A DNA stretch of 64,000 bases from CAXBES01 sp963974915 (GCA_963974915.1 CAXBES010000004.1:124001-188000); one strand, 5' to 3'; shown: positions 9,388 through 18,987, counted from the first letter of the stretch. The notes: generated by a model from the letters alone, not told the origin. A program made the numbers and translations.

Positions 9388-10068
9388 ATGAAGATCACAT
9401 TTTACGGACAAAATAGTCTTTCGCTAAAGATCGCAGGAAAGGATATAATTGTCGATCCTTTTATTTCCGGAAACCCGTTATCTAAGGACAAAATTGATAT
9501 AAACACTTTAAAAGCCGATTTTATCTTACTCACTCATGCGCATCAAGACCATATTCTCGATGCGGAAGCAATAGCAAAAAATACCGGCGCAACGATAGTG
9601 AGTAATTATGAAATTGCCACTCATTACGAAGAAAAAGGATGTACAGTACATCCTATGAATCACGGCGGTAGCCGGAAATTCAATTTTGGAAAAGTAAAAT
9701 ATGTAAACGCAATTCATACCAGCTCCTTCCCGGATGGTAGCTATGGTGGCCAACCCGGAGGTTTTGTGATAGAAGGTGAACACAAGAATATTTATATCGC
9801 TGGCGATACGGCATTAACCATGGATATGAAATTAATTCCAATGCAAACAAAACTTGATCTGGCGATCCTGCCTATTGGTGACAACTTCACTATGGGAATA
9901 GAAGATGCGATCATTGCAAGCGATTTTGTTGAATGCGATAAAGTGTTGGGGGTGCATTACGATACTTTCGGATATATAGAAATTGATCATGATCTCGCAA
10001 AACGAAAATTCTACGAAGCAGGAAAGGATTTGATGTTGCTCGATATTGGGGAATCGATTGAATTGTGA
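9388..10068 (+). CDS. UPF0173-type metal-dependent hydrolase (metallo-beta-lactamase fold)
   Basis: The 226-residue protein is a compact metallo-beta-lactamase-fold hydrolase of the UPF0173/YtkL type. The metal motif LTHAHQDHILD (HxHxDH, about 49-59) is intact, with IVDPFISGNP before it, then IHTSSFPDG, YIAGDTALTMDM and a C-terminal VHYDTFGY. The start ATG lies 27 bases after menA, so it is in the men operon. Its substrate is unknown. Because a DHNA-CoA thioesterase is needed between MenB and MenA, a thioesterase role is possible, but this is inference from position only. Confidence 0.85.
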   Translation: MKITFYGQNSLSLKIAGKDIIVDPFISGNPLSKDKIDINTLKADFILLTHAHQDHILDAEAIAKNTGATIVSNYEIATHYEEKGCTVHPMNHGGSRKFNFGKVKYVNAIHTSSFPDGSYGGQPGGFVIEGEHKNIYIAGDTALTMDMKLIPMQTKLDLAILPIGDNFTMGIEDAIIASDFVECDKVLGVHYDTFGYIEIDHDLAKRKFYEAGKDLMLLDIGESIEL

Positions 10069-10239
10069 GAGATCATTGGATTATTAGAGATCGCCCTTGG
10101 TTCTTGTTATGAAATAGAGACTCAATTACTAATTTCTAATGACCTTGGATATATAGACGATCATCAGTTGAATGAACTTTTAAATTCTTTAGAATCAATA
10201 GTGAAAATGACTTCTAAATTTAAATCAACATTACAATAA
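10069..10239 (+). pseudogene. C-terminal remnant of a four-helix-bundle (23S rRNA IVS-type) protein
   Basis: Directly after the stop of the metallo-hydrolase, in the same frame, 56 codons translate to a good match of the C-terminal half of the small four-helix-bundle family (S23/IVS-type): LLEIALGSCYEIETQLLIS, then NDLGYIDDHQLNELLNSLES and a basic tail ending in TAA at 10237-10239. The N-terminal half is absent and no start codon is available. It is a truncated gene, probably left by a deletion whose endpoint is the preceding stop codon. Confidence 0.75.
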
Positions 10240-10261
10240 TCCAACAAACCAACAAACCAAA

Positions 10262-11311
10262 TTGACAGCTACTTTTAAAAAACACATTCTCAACTTTAAA
10301 AACCCTAGTGGTACCTCTCGAGGCGTCCTAAAATTTAAGGAAACCTGGTTTTTAATTGTTTCTGAAGGTGATAAATGGGGGCTTGGAGAGTGCGGGATGT
10401 TACGTGGCCTTAGCATTGACGACAGAGCGGATTATGAAGAAAAATTACATTGGGTTTGCGATAATATTTCCCTGGGTTTAGATGCGTTATATGAAAGGCT
10501 AACCGAATTTCCCTCAATACAATTTGGAGTTGAAACTGCATTCAGATCTTTAGCTTCTAACAATAATTTTAAATTATTTCCTTCTCAATTTACTGAAGGA
10601 GAAGAAGGGATTGCTATTAACGGACTTATCTGGATGGGGAATAAGGCTTTTATGAAAAAGCAAATAGCCGAAAAATTATCTCAGGGCTTCGGTTGTATAA
10701 AAATGAAGATCGGCGCCCTCGATTTCGAGTCGGAAGTAGCACTGCTAAAGGCCATTCGAAAAGAATTTTCTGCTTCAGAAATAGAGTTACGTGTGGATGC
10801 GAACGGAGCATTTACTGTTTCCGAAGCGATGAAAAAGCTACAAATCCTTTCCGATTTAGATATCCATTCTATTGAACAGCCCATTAAACAAGGGAATTGG
10901 CAGGAAATGGCAGCACTTTGTGAGAGAACGCCACTTCCTATTGCCCTTGATGAAGAATTGATCGGAGTCTTTTCCGAAGAGAAGAAAATTGAGCTTATGA
11001 GTACTATAAAACCGCAGTATATTATTTTAAAACCAAGTTTTATTGGTGGATTTAGAGGTAGTGACTATTGGATCGATCTGGCGAACAAGAATGGGGTAGG
11101 ATGGTGGATCACTTCTGCGCTTGAGAGTAATGTGGGATTAAACGCTATTTCGCAATACACGTTTACAAAAAATAGTATATTGCCACAAGGTTTAGGTACA
11201 GGGAGTTTATACGAAAATAATATCGAATCGCCCTTACAAATAAAAGACGGATCTATATATTATGAGCGGGATAAGAGCTGGGACCTAAATGTTTTAAAGA
11301 TTAATCTCTAA
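10262..11311 (+). CDS. menC: o-succinylbenzoate synthase
   Basis: MenC dehydrates SHCHC to o-succinylbenzoate in menaquinone synthesis. The 349-residue enolase-superfamily protein shows the catalytic Lys pair region IKMKIG (Lys147/149), Mg ligands Asp179 (RVDANG), Glu205 (IEQP) and Asp230 (ALDE), and the second catalytic Lys257 (ILKPS). The start is the TTG at 10262; no ATG upstream is in frame and the N-terminal TATFKKHILNF fits the family from there. It sits 22 bases after the gene remnant, within the men operon. Confidence 0.9.
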   Translation: MTATFKKHILNFKNPSGTSRGVLKFKETWFLIVSEGDKWGLGECGMLRGLSIDDRADYEEKLHWVCDNISLGLDALYERLTEFPSIQFGVETAFRSLASNNNFKLFPSQFTEGEEGIAINGLIWMGNKAFMKKQIAEKLSQGFGCIKMKIGALDFESEVALLKAIRKEFSASEIELRVDANGAFTVSEAMKKLQILSDLDIHSIEQPIKQGNWQEMAALCERTPLPIALDEELIGVFSEEKKIELMSTIKPQYIILKPSFIGGFRGSDYWIDLANKNGVGWWITSALESNVGLNAISQYTFTKNSILPQGLGTGSLYENNIESPLQIKDGSIYYERDKSWDLNVLKINL

Positions 11312-11349
11312 TAGTATAATTATCTGAAAATCTAAAAATTGAATAGTAA

Positions 11350-12303
11350 ATGTACATAGCACAAGCGTTTAAATTTAAGCACGAATGGTGGAGATACGCC
11401 ATAGGTTTCTTTGTAATTTTTGTAGCCTCACAACTTGGGTCAATTCCGTTAATTGGTGCTGTAGCATTTAAAATAATAAGCGAAGGTGGCACTTTTGCAG
11501 ATATTGAAGATCCTGCGGTGCTCATGACCACTCTGGATTCTAATCTTACCCTTTTTCTAATGCTGCTTAGTTTTGCGATTGGTCTGGTGGTATTATATTT
11601 TGTGGTTAGATTTTTTCATAAACAGCCTTTTGTTACACTTACCACCTCTCGAAAAAAAACAGATTGGGGTAGGTTTTGGTTTGGTTTTGGGCTTATCGCG
11701 GTGACCACTATCGTATTAACTGCTATCGATTATAATGCGAATCCGCAGGATTATGAACTTCAATTCGATTTGATCCCATTTCTTATTTTATTGGTTGTTG
11801 CAGTACTTTTTGTGCCTTTACAAACCAGTTTTGAAGAATATTTGTTTCGTGGGTATTTGATGCAGGGACTTGGAGTACTCGTCAAAAACCGTTGGTTTCC
11901 ATTAATAATTACTTCTGTAATTTTTGGGGGTCTCCATTTTTTTAATCCTGAAGTAGAGAAATTGGGTAACATTATAATGATCTATTATATAGGAACGGGA
12001 TTCTTTTTAGGGATCATTACCTTAATGGATGAGGGTATGGAACTGGCTTTGGGTTTTCACGCAGGGAACAATTTAATCGCTGCCTTATTAGTGACAGCAG
12101 ATTGGACCGTCTTTAAAACCAATTCGATATTAAAGGATATTTCAGACCCTTCTGCCGGATTTGATGTTCTTGCTCCTGTTTTAATCGTATATCCTATCTT
12201 TATTGGAATAATGGCGTTTAGGTATAAGTGGACCGGATGGGGAGAAAAGCTCTTCGGAAAGGTAACCAAGCCTCAGGAATTAATAGAGGAAGAAATCGTA
12301 TAA
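11350..12303 (+). CDS. CPBP family intramembrane glutamic endopeptidase
   Basis: A 317-residue membrane protein of the CPBP/Abi (Rce1-like) protease family. About eight hydrophobic segments are visible. The catalytic motifs are present: FEEYLFRG (Glu162, Glu163, Arg167), GGLHFFNP (His196) and GFHAGNN (His237, Asn240/241). Family members cleave prenylated or other membrane substrates; in bacteria the targets are mostly unknown. It lies between menC and menE, and its 3' end is followed by menE after only a few bases, so it is transcribed with the menaquinone genes without an obvious role in that pathway. Confidence 0.88.
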   Translation: MYIAQAFKFKHEWWRYAIGFFVIFVASQLGSIPLIGAVAFKIISEGGTFADIEDPAVLMTTLDSNLTLFLMLLSFAIGLVVLYFVVRFFHKQPFVTLTTSRKKTDWGRFWFGFGLIAVTTIVLTAIDYNANPQDYELQFDLIPFLILLVVAVLFVPLQTSFEEYLFRGYLMQGLGVLVKNRWFPLIITSVIFGGLHFFNPEVEKLGNIIMIYYIGTGFFLGIITLMDEGMELALGFHAGNNLIAALLVTADWTVFKTNSILKDISDPSAGFDVLAPVLIVYPIFIGIMAFRYKWTGWGEKLFGKVTKPQELIEEEIV

Positions 12304-12311
12304 AGAACATT

Positions 12312-13421
12312 TTGAAAACAACCTCACAAGTGCTTCACCCTTCTTTTACCTTTAATGGGTTGCAATACGACTCGGTAGAAGAGTTACTTCTCTTTGCCGA
12401 AAAATTAGTAAAGGACGGTGATGAACATGAGGTTCAAATAGGGAAGTTTATTCAACAATGGCTTAATGAGAAGGAAGCTGTAAAAGTTAAAACTTCAGGA
12501 TCTACAGGAAATCCTAAGAAAATACGGTTGCAGAAGGAGCTCATGATCAATAGTGCAAAAGCTACAGGAACATTTTTTAAAACAGGTGCACGAACTTCGG
12601 CTTTACTGTGTTTATCGGCTAATTATATTGCGGGTAAAATGATGCTGGTACGAGCAATGACCCTTGGATGGGATCTACACGTAGTTGCACCCGAAAAAGA
12701 TGCACTCACGCAGTATGACAATGATTACGATTTTGTTGCAATGGTTCCTTATCAGGTGTTTCATTCGCTCCCTTCCCTTAAAAAGGTAAAGAAACTAATC
12801 GTAGGTGGCGGAGTGATCTCTGAGATTTTAGATGAAAAGTTGCAGGAGATTCCAACCGAGGTATTCGCAACTTATGGAATGACCGAAACAATTAGTCATA
12901 TTGCAGTTAGACGGGTTAACGGACCGGCACGAACCAAAGTGTTTTCGGCATTGCCCAATGTAAAGTTTTCTACAGATAGCAGAGAATGTCTGGTGATTTA
13001 CGCTCCCGAAATAAATGAGGAAATCGTCGTTACCAATGATCTGGTAAAACTTATTACACCCACCTCTTTTGAATGGCTGGGACGTTATGATTACGTAATT
13101 AATAGTGGCGGAATAAAAATACATCCCGAAGTCGTTGAGGAGAAACTTTCGAAAGCTATTACTCTTCCTTTTATTATTGCTTCGGAAAGTGACGAGGAAT
13201 TGGGAGAGCGGGTTATTTTGATATTGGAAACCAAGAATGAGGCACAAGTTCCCAATTACGCTGAAGCTTTTTCAGAATTAGAACCCTTTGAAAGACCAAA
13301 GAAGATCTATACGTTGTCACAGTTTCCATATACCGATACAGAGAAAATTAAACGGAAGGATGTTTTAAAAGTATTGGGGAAATATAAAAAGTCTAGTAAT
13401 ACTCCAAAAAAGACTGAGTAA
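12312..13421 (+). CDS. menE: AMP-binding protein, probable o-succinylbenzoate-CoA ligase
   Basis: MenE activates o-succinylbenzoate to its CoA thioester. The adenylate-forming motifs are clear: KTSGSTGNPKKIRL (P-loop), then TYGMTETISH and the ..WLGRYDYVINSGGIKIHP hinge. From the TTG at 12312 the protein has 369 residues, short for the family but usual for Bacteroidota MenE. The frame is open further upstream to an ATG at 12228, but that would overlap the CPBP gene by 76 bases with an unlikely Arg/Lys-rich leader, so I prefer 12312. The 3' end overlaps the convergent SGNH gene by 29 bases. Confidence 0.85.
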   Translation: MKTTSQVLHPSFTFNGLQYDSVEELLLFAEKLVKDGDEHEVQIGKFIQQWLNEKEAVKVKTSGSTGNPKKIRLQKELMINSAKATGTFFKTGARTSALLCLSANYIAGKMMLVRAMTLGWDLHVVAPEKDALTQYDNDYDFVAMVPYQVFHSLPSLKKVKKLIVGGGVISEILDEKLQEIPTEVFATYGMTETISHIAVRRVNGPARTKVFSALPNVKFSTDSRECLVIYAPEINEEIVVTNDLVKLITPTSFEWLGRYDYVINSGGIKIHPEVVEEKLSKAITLPFIIASESDEELGERVILILETKNEAQVPNYAEAFSELEPFERPKKIYTLSQFPYTDTEKIKRKDVLKVLGKYKKSSNTPKKTE

Positions 13422-14142
13422 CAAACTCTTTAATGTATGTGGCTTTTTGCGGTGTCAAACTCGTACGATACGGATTGCTGTTTATATCTTGGTTTGAAAT
13501 TGCTTTAAAAAACATCGCTGAAGCAAAAAATGTACCTTCCAAACTAGGATGAACCCCATCGGGTCCAAGTAAATTGATGCCATTATTTTCCTGCTGGAAA
13601 TCTCTCCACCCCAATCCTACGGGTACGATCTTATAGCCTGTAATCGTTGAAGCCTCAGAATAAATAGTATACAATTGGTCTGTCATTTGAGGTTCTCCCT
13701 CATAAGCCCAGGTCATAAAAAGAAATACTTCTGCTCTGGTTGTATGTAATATATCTTTAAATGCCGTGAGCGAAGCGATCATCTCATCGGGATCTGTTGT
13801 AGCGACAACACCATTTTCTTGAAGAATTACGTAATCCCAGTCTTCACTATTGATGGCATTTTGCGTTGCAGCACTATTTAAATGATTTGCCAGCGAAAAA
13901 CCTGGACTTGCAGCTCTGTCGATTACTGTGGGAACAACTTCATCACCATTATTGTAAAAACCGTTTACATGAGAGTCTATTCCATCGTTAAAAAAGGTAA
14001 GGCTATTGCCTATAAATAAAATCTTTACGATATTCGAATTATCGATTGGATCCGTCATTTGAGGAATCGTTGACGAATTGTCATCTCTACCACAAGATAC
14101 GATCAATAATATAATGGCTAAAACCGCAATATTTCGAAACAC
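13393..14142 (-). CDS. SGNH/GDSL-type hydrolase lipoprotein (DUF4886-like)
   Basis: A 249-residue lipoprotein (lipobox IVSC, Cys17) with an SGNH hydrolase fold. The block I oxyanion/nucleophile region is ILFIGNSLTFFNDGI with Ser47, and the Asp-His end is DGVHPSLEGT. The middle has DWDYVILQENG, matching block III (Asn/Gln-containing). The pattern resembles DUF4886 proteins, which are putative carbohydrate or acyl esterases. It probably acts at the cell surface. No neighbours suggest a substrate. Confidence 0.78.
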   Translation of the reverse strand: MFRNIAVLAIILLIVSCGRDDNSSTIPQMTDPIDNSNIVKILFIGNSLTFFNDGIDSHVNGFYNNGDEVVPTVIDRAASPGFSLANHLNSAATQNAINSEDWDYVILQENGVVATTDPDEMIASLTAFKDILHTTRAEVFLFMTWAYEGEPQMTDQLYTIYSEASTITGYKIVPVGLGWRDFQQENNGINLLGPDGVHPSLEGTFFASAMFFKAISNQDINSNPYRTSLTPQKATYIKEFVTQSFLEYY

Positions 14143-14170
14143 GATTAGATAATTTAATTACATTAAAGAT

Positions 14171-15505
14171 ATGAAAAAGAATAGCGTTGTTTTTTTACTT
14201 ACCGTGATCTGTTTGTTTCAAGTTTTACTAGTCTCTGCTCAGATTCTCCCCGAACGGGACCGAGCGGCATTAAGAGATGAAATATTAGCCGATAGGTTCG
14301 ACAATCTATTACCAAAATTAATGGACGATACCGATATTGACATGTGGTTGGTGATCGCCAGAGAATATAATGAAGACCCTGTAATGCGAACTATGCTTCC
14401 ATCAACCTGGTTAAACGCACGTAGAAGAACAATTCTTGTATTCTATAGAAACAAAGAAGAGGATACTATGGAGAAACTTGCGGTAGCACGTTACGACGTA
14501 GGCGAAAATATTACATCGGCCTGGGATAAGGAGAAACAACCGGATCAATGGGCCAGATTGGTAGAGATCATTGAAGAGCGTAATCCTGAAAAAATCGCCA
14601 TTAATACATCCGAACACTTCGGAATAGTAGATGGATTAGTAAAAACCGATTTTGATCTGCTAAGAGTAGCGCTTCCGCCTGAATTGGAAGTTAAGCTGGT
14701 TTCGGCCGAAAAATTAGCAATAGGCTGGATCGAAACTCGCACCGAGAAAGAGATGGAGTTATACAATACTTTGGTTGAGGTAACTCACGACATCATTGCC
14801 GAAGCTTTCTCTTCAAAGGTAATTACTCCGGGTAAAACAACAACAGACGATGTAGTATGGTGGATGCGACAAAAAGTTACAGAAATGGGACTAGAAACCT
14901 GGTTTCATCCAACCATAGATGCACAACGCTCTTCCGAAGCGCTTAAAAGTCATATAGAATCATTTAGTAAATCTAAAAAAGATGATATTATTCTCCCCGG
15001 AGATCTATTGCACTGTGACTTCGGAATAACTTATATTGGTTTAAATACCGATTGTCAACAACATGCTTATGTGCTTAAAGAGGGAGAGTCTAAAGTACCC
15101 GATTACCTTTCCGAAGCATTTAAAAAGGGGAATCGCGTTCAGGATATTTTCACCAATAATTTTAAAGAGGGAAGCACCGGTAACGAAATTTTACTAAAAT
15201 CACTTTCTGAAGGCAAAGCCGAAGGCCTTAGGCCTTCCATTTACACGCATCCTTTAGGTACTTATGGTCATAGTTCGGGAACTACCTTAGGAATGTGGGA
15301 TTCGCAAGGTGGAGTTCCGGTGAATGGGGATTATCCGTTACACACCAACACGGTATATGCTATCGAATTAAATACAACGGTACATATTCCGGAATGGGAT
15401 AAGGATATTCGAATAATGTTAGAAGAGGCCGGTTTTTTTGGCGAAAACGGCTTTAGATATGTGAATAAACGTCAGGAAAAGATACGACCCATTAAGTGGA
15501 AATAG
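14171..15505 (+). CDS. Secreted M24 family metallopeptidase (Xaa-Pro aminopeptidase-like)
   Basis: A 444-residue protein with a signal peptide (about 1-24, ending VSAQ). The pita-bread M24 catalytic half contains metal ligands in the expected order: Asp in LHCDFGI, Asp in NTDCQQ, His in THPLGTYGH, Glu in AIELNTT and Glu in LEEAGFF. The N-terminal half resembles the creatinase/prolidase N-domain (DMWLVIAREYNEDP). It likely trims Xaa-Pro dipeptides from peptides in the periplasm. It is divergent from the SGNH gene with a 28-base gap and has no obvious operon partners. Confidence 0.88.
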   Translation: MKKNSVVFLLTVICLFQVLLVSAQILPERDRAALRDEILADRFDNLLPKLMDDTDIDMWLVIAREYNEDPVMRTMLPSTWLNARRRTILVFYRNKEEDTMEKLAVARYDVGENITSAWDKEKQPDQWARLVEIIEERNPEKIAINTSEHFGIVDGLVKTDFDLLRVALPPELEVKLVSAEKLAIGWIETRTEKEMELYNTLVEVTHDIIAEAFSSKVITPGKTTTDDVVWWMRQKVTEMGLETWFHPTIDAQRSSEALKSHIESFSKSKKDDIILPGDLLHCDFGITYIGLNTDCQQHAYVLKEGESKVPDYLSEAFKKGNRVQDIFTNNFKEGSTGNEILLKSLSEGKAEGLRPSIYTHPLGTYGHSSGTTLGMWDSQGGVPVNGDYPLHTNTVYAIELNTTVHIPEWDKDIRIMLEEAGFFGENGFRYVNKRQEKIRPIKWK

Positions 15506-15507
15506 GA

Positions 15508-15930
15508 CTATTGTTGCATTTTCAGATATTTATCTACTGAGTGCTTTCCGGAGCCATAGATTAGAAAGAATATACATAAAAGCAGAACCGCAACAGATAA
15601 AACTAAATTAGCAGTATTCATTTCTCCTGCAAAATTAATGGCAACTGCTCCAATAATAATAGGTAATTGCGCAATTACAGCCCATCGTGTTAACAGACCA
15701 AAAGCGATTAGTAATCCACCAATAAAATGTGCAGGAGCGACGTAATGAACGGCAATCATACCTCCAGCCATAGTTTGTAATGGTTCGAAGAGATCTAAGA
15801 GCATCTGACTGTTAGCCATAAAATTTATACCTTTTATAAACAGGAGTACACCCAGCGCAATTCTTAACAGATCGAGAGGGTAATAGGTATGGGCATTAGC
15901 CCATTTGTTTAAAGACTTAATTGTTCCCAT
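15508..15930 (-). CDS. DoxX family membrane protein
   Basis: A 140-residue protein with four hydrophobic segments and the DoxX pattern DLLRIALGVLLFIKGINFM near the N-terminus, then AHFIGGLLIAFGLLTRWAV in the middle. It is a second, divergent DoxX member besides the one at 4456 and belongs to a different subfamily. Function is unknown beyond a presumed membrane redox association. It stands alone, ending 2 bases from the convergent M24 peptidase gene. Confidence 0.85.
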   Translation of the reverse strand: MGTIKSLNKWANAHTYYPLDLLRIALGVLLFIKGINFMANSQMLLDLFEPLQTMAGGMIAVHYVAPAHFIGGLLIAFGLLTRWAVIAQLPIIIGAVAINFAGEMNTANLVLSVAVLLLCIFFLIYGSGKHSVDKYLKMQQ

Positions 15931-16009
15931 GATTAAAAATATTATGATTTTAAGCTTATAAGTTATTCATTTTTAGATAAATAACCTGTTAAAAGTTCAA
16001 ATTTAACTT

Positions 16010-17302
16010 TTAAAAAGAGCGCTCAGAGATTGTCTTTTTTTTAGATAGCCCATAAAACCTAATCGCAGCGAGTAGTCCAATTAGTGCAAAAATACCCAGC
16101 ATTAAAAAAACATGCTGATGTCCGGTCTCACCCGGAGAAGCGTCCAGTAAATATCCCATTGCCGGCCCTGCAAATATATCGGGAGTATAACCTATAAGTG
16201 AAATTAACCCTACTGCGGTTCCTGTAACGACAAGGGGAATCTTCCCTTCTTCCATTGCTGCGAAATATAGTGTTCGAAACGCGTAAACTCCGGTCGCTGT
16301 TATTAAGAGCGATATCAGAAATAACATACTCATATTTGGTGTAATAACTCCCGAAGCAAAGATGGTAGAACCAACCAACATCACTACAAACCCTATGATC
16401 ATCATGAGTGATGCTTTACTACGGTCTGCCAGCAACCCAATGCCTACCCCAACGATAGGTCTAATGTATAAGAGATAGGTTCCAACTTTAGCTGAATCTA
16501 TTTCGTCATAAAGCATGACCTCCCTTGCGTATAAGGAAAACACATCGGTGATCTTATAGCCAACATAAGCACATAGAATTATGATCATTAATAACCATAC
16601 CGCGGGAATTTTGATCACTATTTTGTAATTCGCGAACGTTTCTTTCCACGTTTTTCTCAGGATAGTGTTTTCCCGGGATGTATCAGCTTTTAAAAAGGCA
16701 AGAATAAGGAGACCGATAAAAGTAATTATACCGGAGGAGACTAAGATCACATATTTAAAAGCTTCTTTGCGATCTGTTAAACTGGCTTCACTTATTTGTG
16801 TCGTAATAAACATTGAAAATATCACAACACCTAGGGTGCCAAAACTCGCTGCAACCAATCCTCGACCCCCATCCAGAAGACCAAATGCAAGACCTTGTTT
16901 TGCCGCGCCGCCCCACATTCTAGTGGCTTTTATCATCGCTGCCCAAAATAAAAAGATCGTAGTAAATCCCCAGTACCCGTATAAGACGAGTAGCATTTTA
17001 AATGAGGGAAAAGTTGCATAGAAGAGTCCGCCGGCCGCCGTTAAAAACAGCGCCGTTGCAATAAGTATTTTGGGTTGAAATTTATCTGCCAGACTTCCTC
17101 CTAATAAATAAGAAATAAAAGCGACTATGCCATAAACAGAAAAACAAGTTCCTAGTTCGAGGTTTGTAACATCGAATACATCGAGTACGGTGGGTCTAAA
17201 AACACGTGCTAATACAAAGGGAAGTATGAATACGGCTTCTCCCGCTAAAATTAGAAGTAAAATTGTATAGAAAGGTTGTGTTTTTTTTCGAGTCTTGCTC
17301 AT
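16010..17302 (-). CDS. MFS transporter
   Basis: The 430-residue protein has about twelve hydrophobic segments and typical MFS features: the loop 2-3 motif GGSLADKFQPK (about 68-78) and the second-half counterpart LLADRSKAS. The opening KTQPFYTILLLILAGEAVFILPF and a large-membrane-fold region resemble the NarK/OPA-like group, but the substrate cannot be assigned. It follows the acyl-CoA carboxylase beta gene by 56 bases on the same strand, so they may be co-transcribed. Confidence 0.85.
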   Translation of the reverse strand: MSKTRKKTQPFYTILLLILAGEAVFILPFVLARVFRPTVLDVFDVTNLELGTCFSVYGIVAFISYLLGGSLADKFQPKILIATALFLTAAGGLFYATFPSFKMLLVLYGYWGFTTIFLFWAAMIKATRMWGGAAKQGLAFGLLDGGRGLVAASFGTLGVVIFSMFITTQISEASLTDRKEAFKYVILVSSGIITFIGLLILAFLKADTSRENTILRKTWKETFANYKIVIKIPAVWLLMIIILCAYVGYKITDVFSLYAREVMLYDEIDSAKVGTYLLYIRPIVGVGIGLLADRSKASLMMIIGFVVMLVGSTIFASGVITPNMSMLFLISLLITATGVYAFRTLYFAAMEEGKIPLVVTGTAVGLISLIGYTPDIFAGPAMGYLLDASPGETGHQHVFLMLGIFALIGLLAAIRFYGLSKKKTISERSF

Positions 17303-17358
17303 GATGTGGAAAAGGTAATCAATTTTTCACATCTCACAATTTATCTAATCAACGATTG

Positions 17359-18987
17359 TTAAACCTGAATAACACCCAGATTAAATGGTTTTTCAATGGG
17401 AGCATGATTTGCTGCTTCAATTCCCATAGAGATCCACTTCCTGGTATCTAAGGGATCTATCACCGCATCGGTCCAAATTCTGGAAGCCGCGTAATAGGGT
17501 GAAATCTGTGCATCGTAACGAGCTTTGATCTTGTCGTAAAGTTCTTTTTCAACTTCCGGAGTGATGGTTTCGCCTTTCTTTTTTAAAGAGGCGGTTTCTA
17601 TTTGCAGTAACACCTTTGCTGCGCTGTTTCCACTCATTACTGCGAGTTCGGCACTTGGCCATGCTGCGATCAACCTTGGATCGTACGCCTTTCCACACAT
17701 GGCGTAATTACCGGCACCATACGAATTCCCTATAACGATGGTAAATTTAGGCACTACACTATTACTCACAGCATTCACCATTTTAGCTCCGTCTTTGATA
17801 ATTCCTCCGTGTTCACTCTTGCTACCTACCATAAAACCTGTTACATCCTGTAGAAACACCAATGGTATCTTTTTCTGATTGCAATTCGCGATAAAACGAG
17901 TCGCCTTATCTGCGCTGTCACTATAAATAACACCTCCAAATTGCATTTCACCTTTCTTGGTTTTAACCAATTTTCGTTGGTTTGCTACAATACCAACTGC
18001 CCAGCCATCTATTCGTGCATATCCGGTAAGGATAGTTTGACCGTAGCCTTCTTTATATTCTTCGAAATCGCTATTATCAACCAGGCGCTTTACAATTTCG
18101 CGCATATCGTATTGATCTGCTCTAGATTTTGGGAGTATTCCGAAGATCTCCTTAGAATCCTCCTTTGGCTTAAGCGCTTTTTCGCGATTAAAGCCTGCTT
18201 TTTCATAATCTCCTATCTTAGATACAATATTTTTAATGGTATCCAGAGCGTCTTTATCGTCTTTAGATTTATAATCTGTTACACCACTAATTTCACAATG
18301 CGTAGTTGCACCTCCCAGAGTTTCATTATCAATACTCTCACCAATTGCGGCTTTTACCAAATAACTTCCTGCGAGAAATATACTTCCCGTTTTATCTACA
18401 ATAAGTGCTTCGTCGCTCATTATAGGCAAGTATGCCCCACCGGCAACACAACTCCCCATCACGGCAGAAATTTGGGTTATTCCCATACTGCTCATCACGG
18501 CATTGTTTCTGAATATTCGACCAAAATGTTCTTTGTCGGGAAAAATTTCATCTTGCATGGGAAGGTAAACTCCTGCACTATCTACCAAATAGATAATTGG
18601 AAGTTTATTTTCTATAGAAATTTCCTGCGCCCGAAGATTTTTTTTAGCAGTAATAGGGAACCAGGCTCCGGCTTTAACTGTGGCATCATTTGCCACAACG
18701 ATACACTGTTTTCCTTTTACGTAACCGATTTTTACCACGACCCCGCCACTTGGACAGCCACCGTGTTCCTGGTACATGCCGTCTCCGGCAAAAGCACCAA
18801 TTTCAATACTCGGTTTTTTCTCGTCTAACAGATAGTCTATACGCTCACGCGCTGTCATTTTCCCCTTCGCATGATGCTTTTCTATACGTTTTTCGCCTCC
18901 GCCTAGTTTTACCTTGGCTAATCTTTGACGTAAATCTGAAACGAGTAATTTATTATGATCTTCGTTCTTGTTGAAGTTGATATCCAC
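17359..18987 (-). CDS. Acyl-CoA carboxylase beta subunit (carboxyltransferase)
   Basis: The 542-residue protein is the carboxyltransferase half of a biotin-dependent acyl-CoA carboxylase, transferring CO2 from carboxybiotin to an acyl-CoA. The N-domain has GKMTARERIDYLLD and the oxyanion loop region MGSCVAGGAYLP; the C-domain has FLQDVTGFMVG and GNSYGAGNYAMCGKAYDP. DSAGVYLPMQDEIFPD with HFGRIFRNNAVMS is closer to methylcrotonyl-CoA carboxylase than to propionyl-CoA carboxylase. The biotin-carrying alpha subunit is not in the window. Substrate call is therefore tentative. Confidence 0.88.
   Translation of the reverse strand: MDINFNKNEDHNKLLVSDLRQRLAKVKLGGGEKRIEKHHAKGKMTARERIDYLLDEKKPSIEIGAFAGDGMYQEHGGCPSGGVVVKIGYVKGKQCIVVANDATVKAGAWFPITAKKNLRAQEISIENKLPIIYLVDSAGVYLPMQDEIFPDKEHFGRIFRNNAVMSSMGITQISAVMGSCVAGGAYLPIMSDEALIVDKTGSIFLAGSYLVKAAIGESIDNETLGGATTHCEISGVTDYKSKDDKDALDTIKNIVSKIGDYEKAGFNREKALKPKEDSKEIFGILPKSRADQYDMREIVKRLVDNSDFEEYKEGYGQTILTGYARIDGWAVGIVANQRKLVKTKKGEMQFGGVIYSDSADKATRFIANCNQKKIPLVFLQDVTGFMVGSKSEHGGIIKDGAKMVNAVSNSVVPKFTIVIGNSYGAGNYAMCGKAYDPRLIAAWPSAELAVMSGNSAAKVLLQIETASLKKKGETITPEVEKELYDKIKARYDAQISPYYAASRIWTDAVIDPLDTRKWISMGIEAANHAPIEKPFNLGVIQV

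Noticed and set aside
12228..12311. Upstream extension of menE
   Set aside because: The first 28 codons overlap the CPBP gene and are Arg/Lys/Gly-rich; a TTG at 12312 gives a start that fits the family.
17941..18828. 295-codon plus-strand frame antisense to the acyl-CoA carboxylase gene
   Set aside because: It is a shadow of the well-conserved carboxylase frame and has no recognisable protein features.
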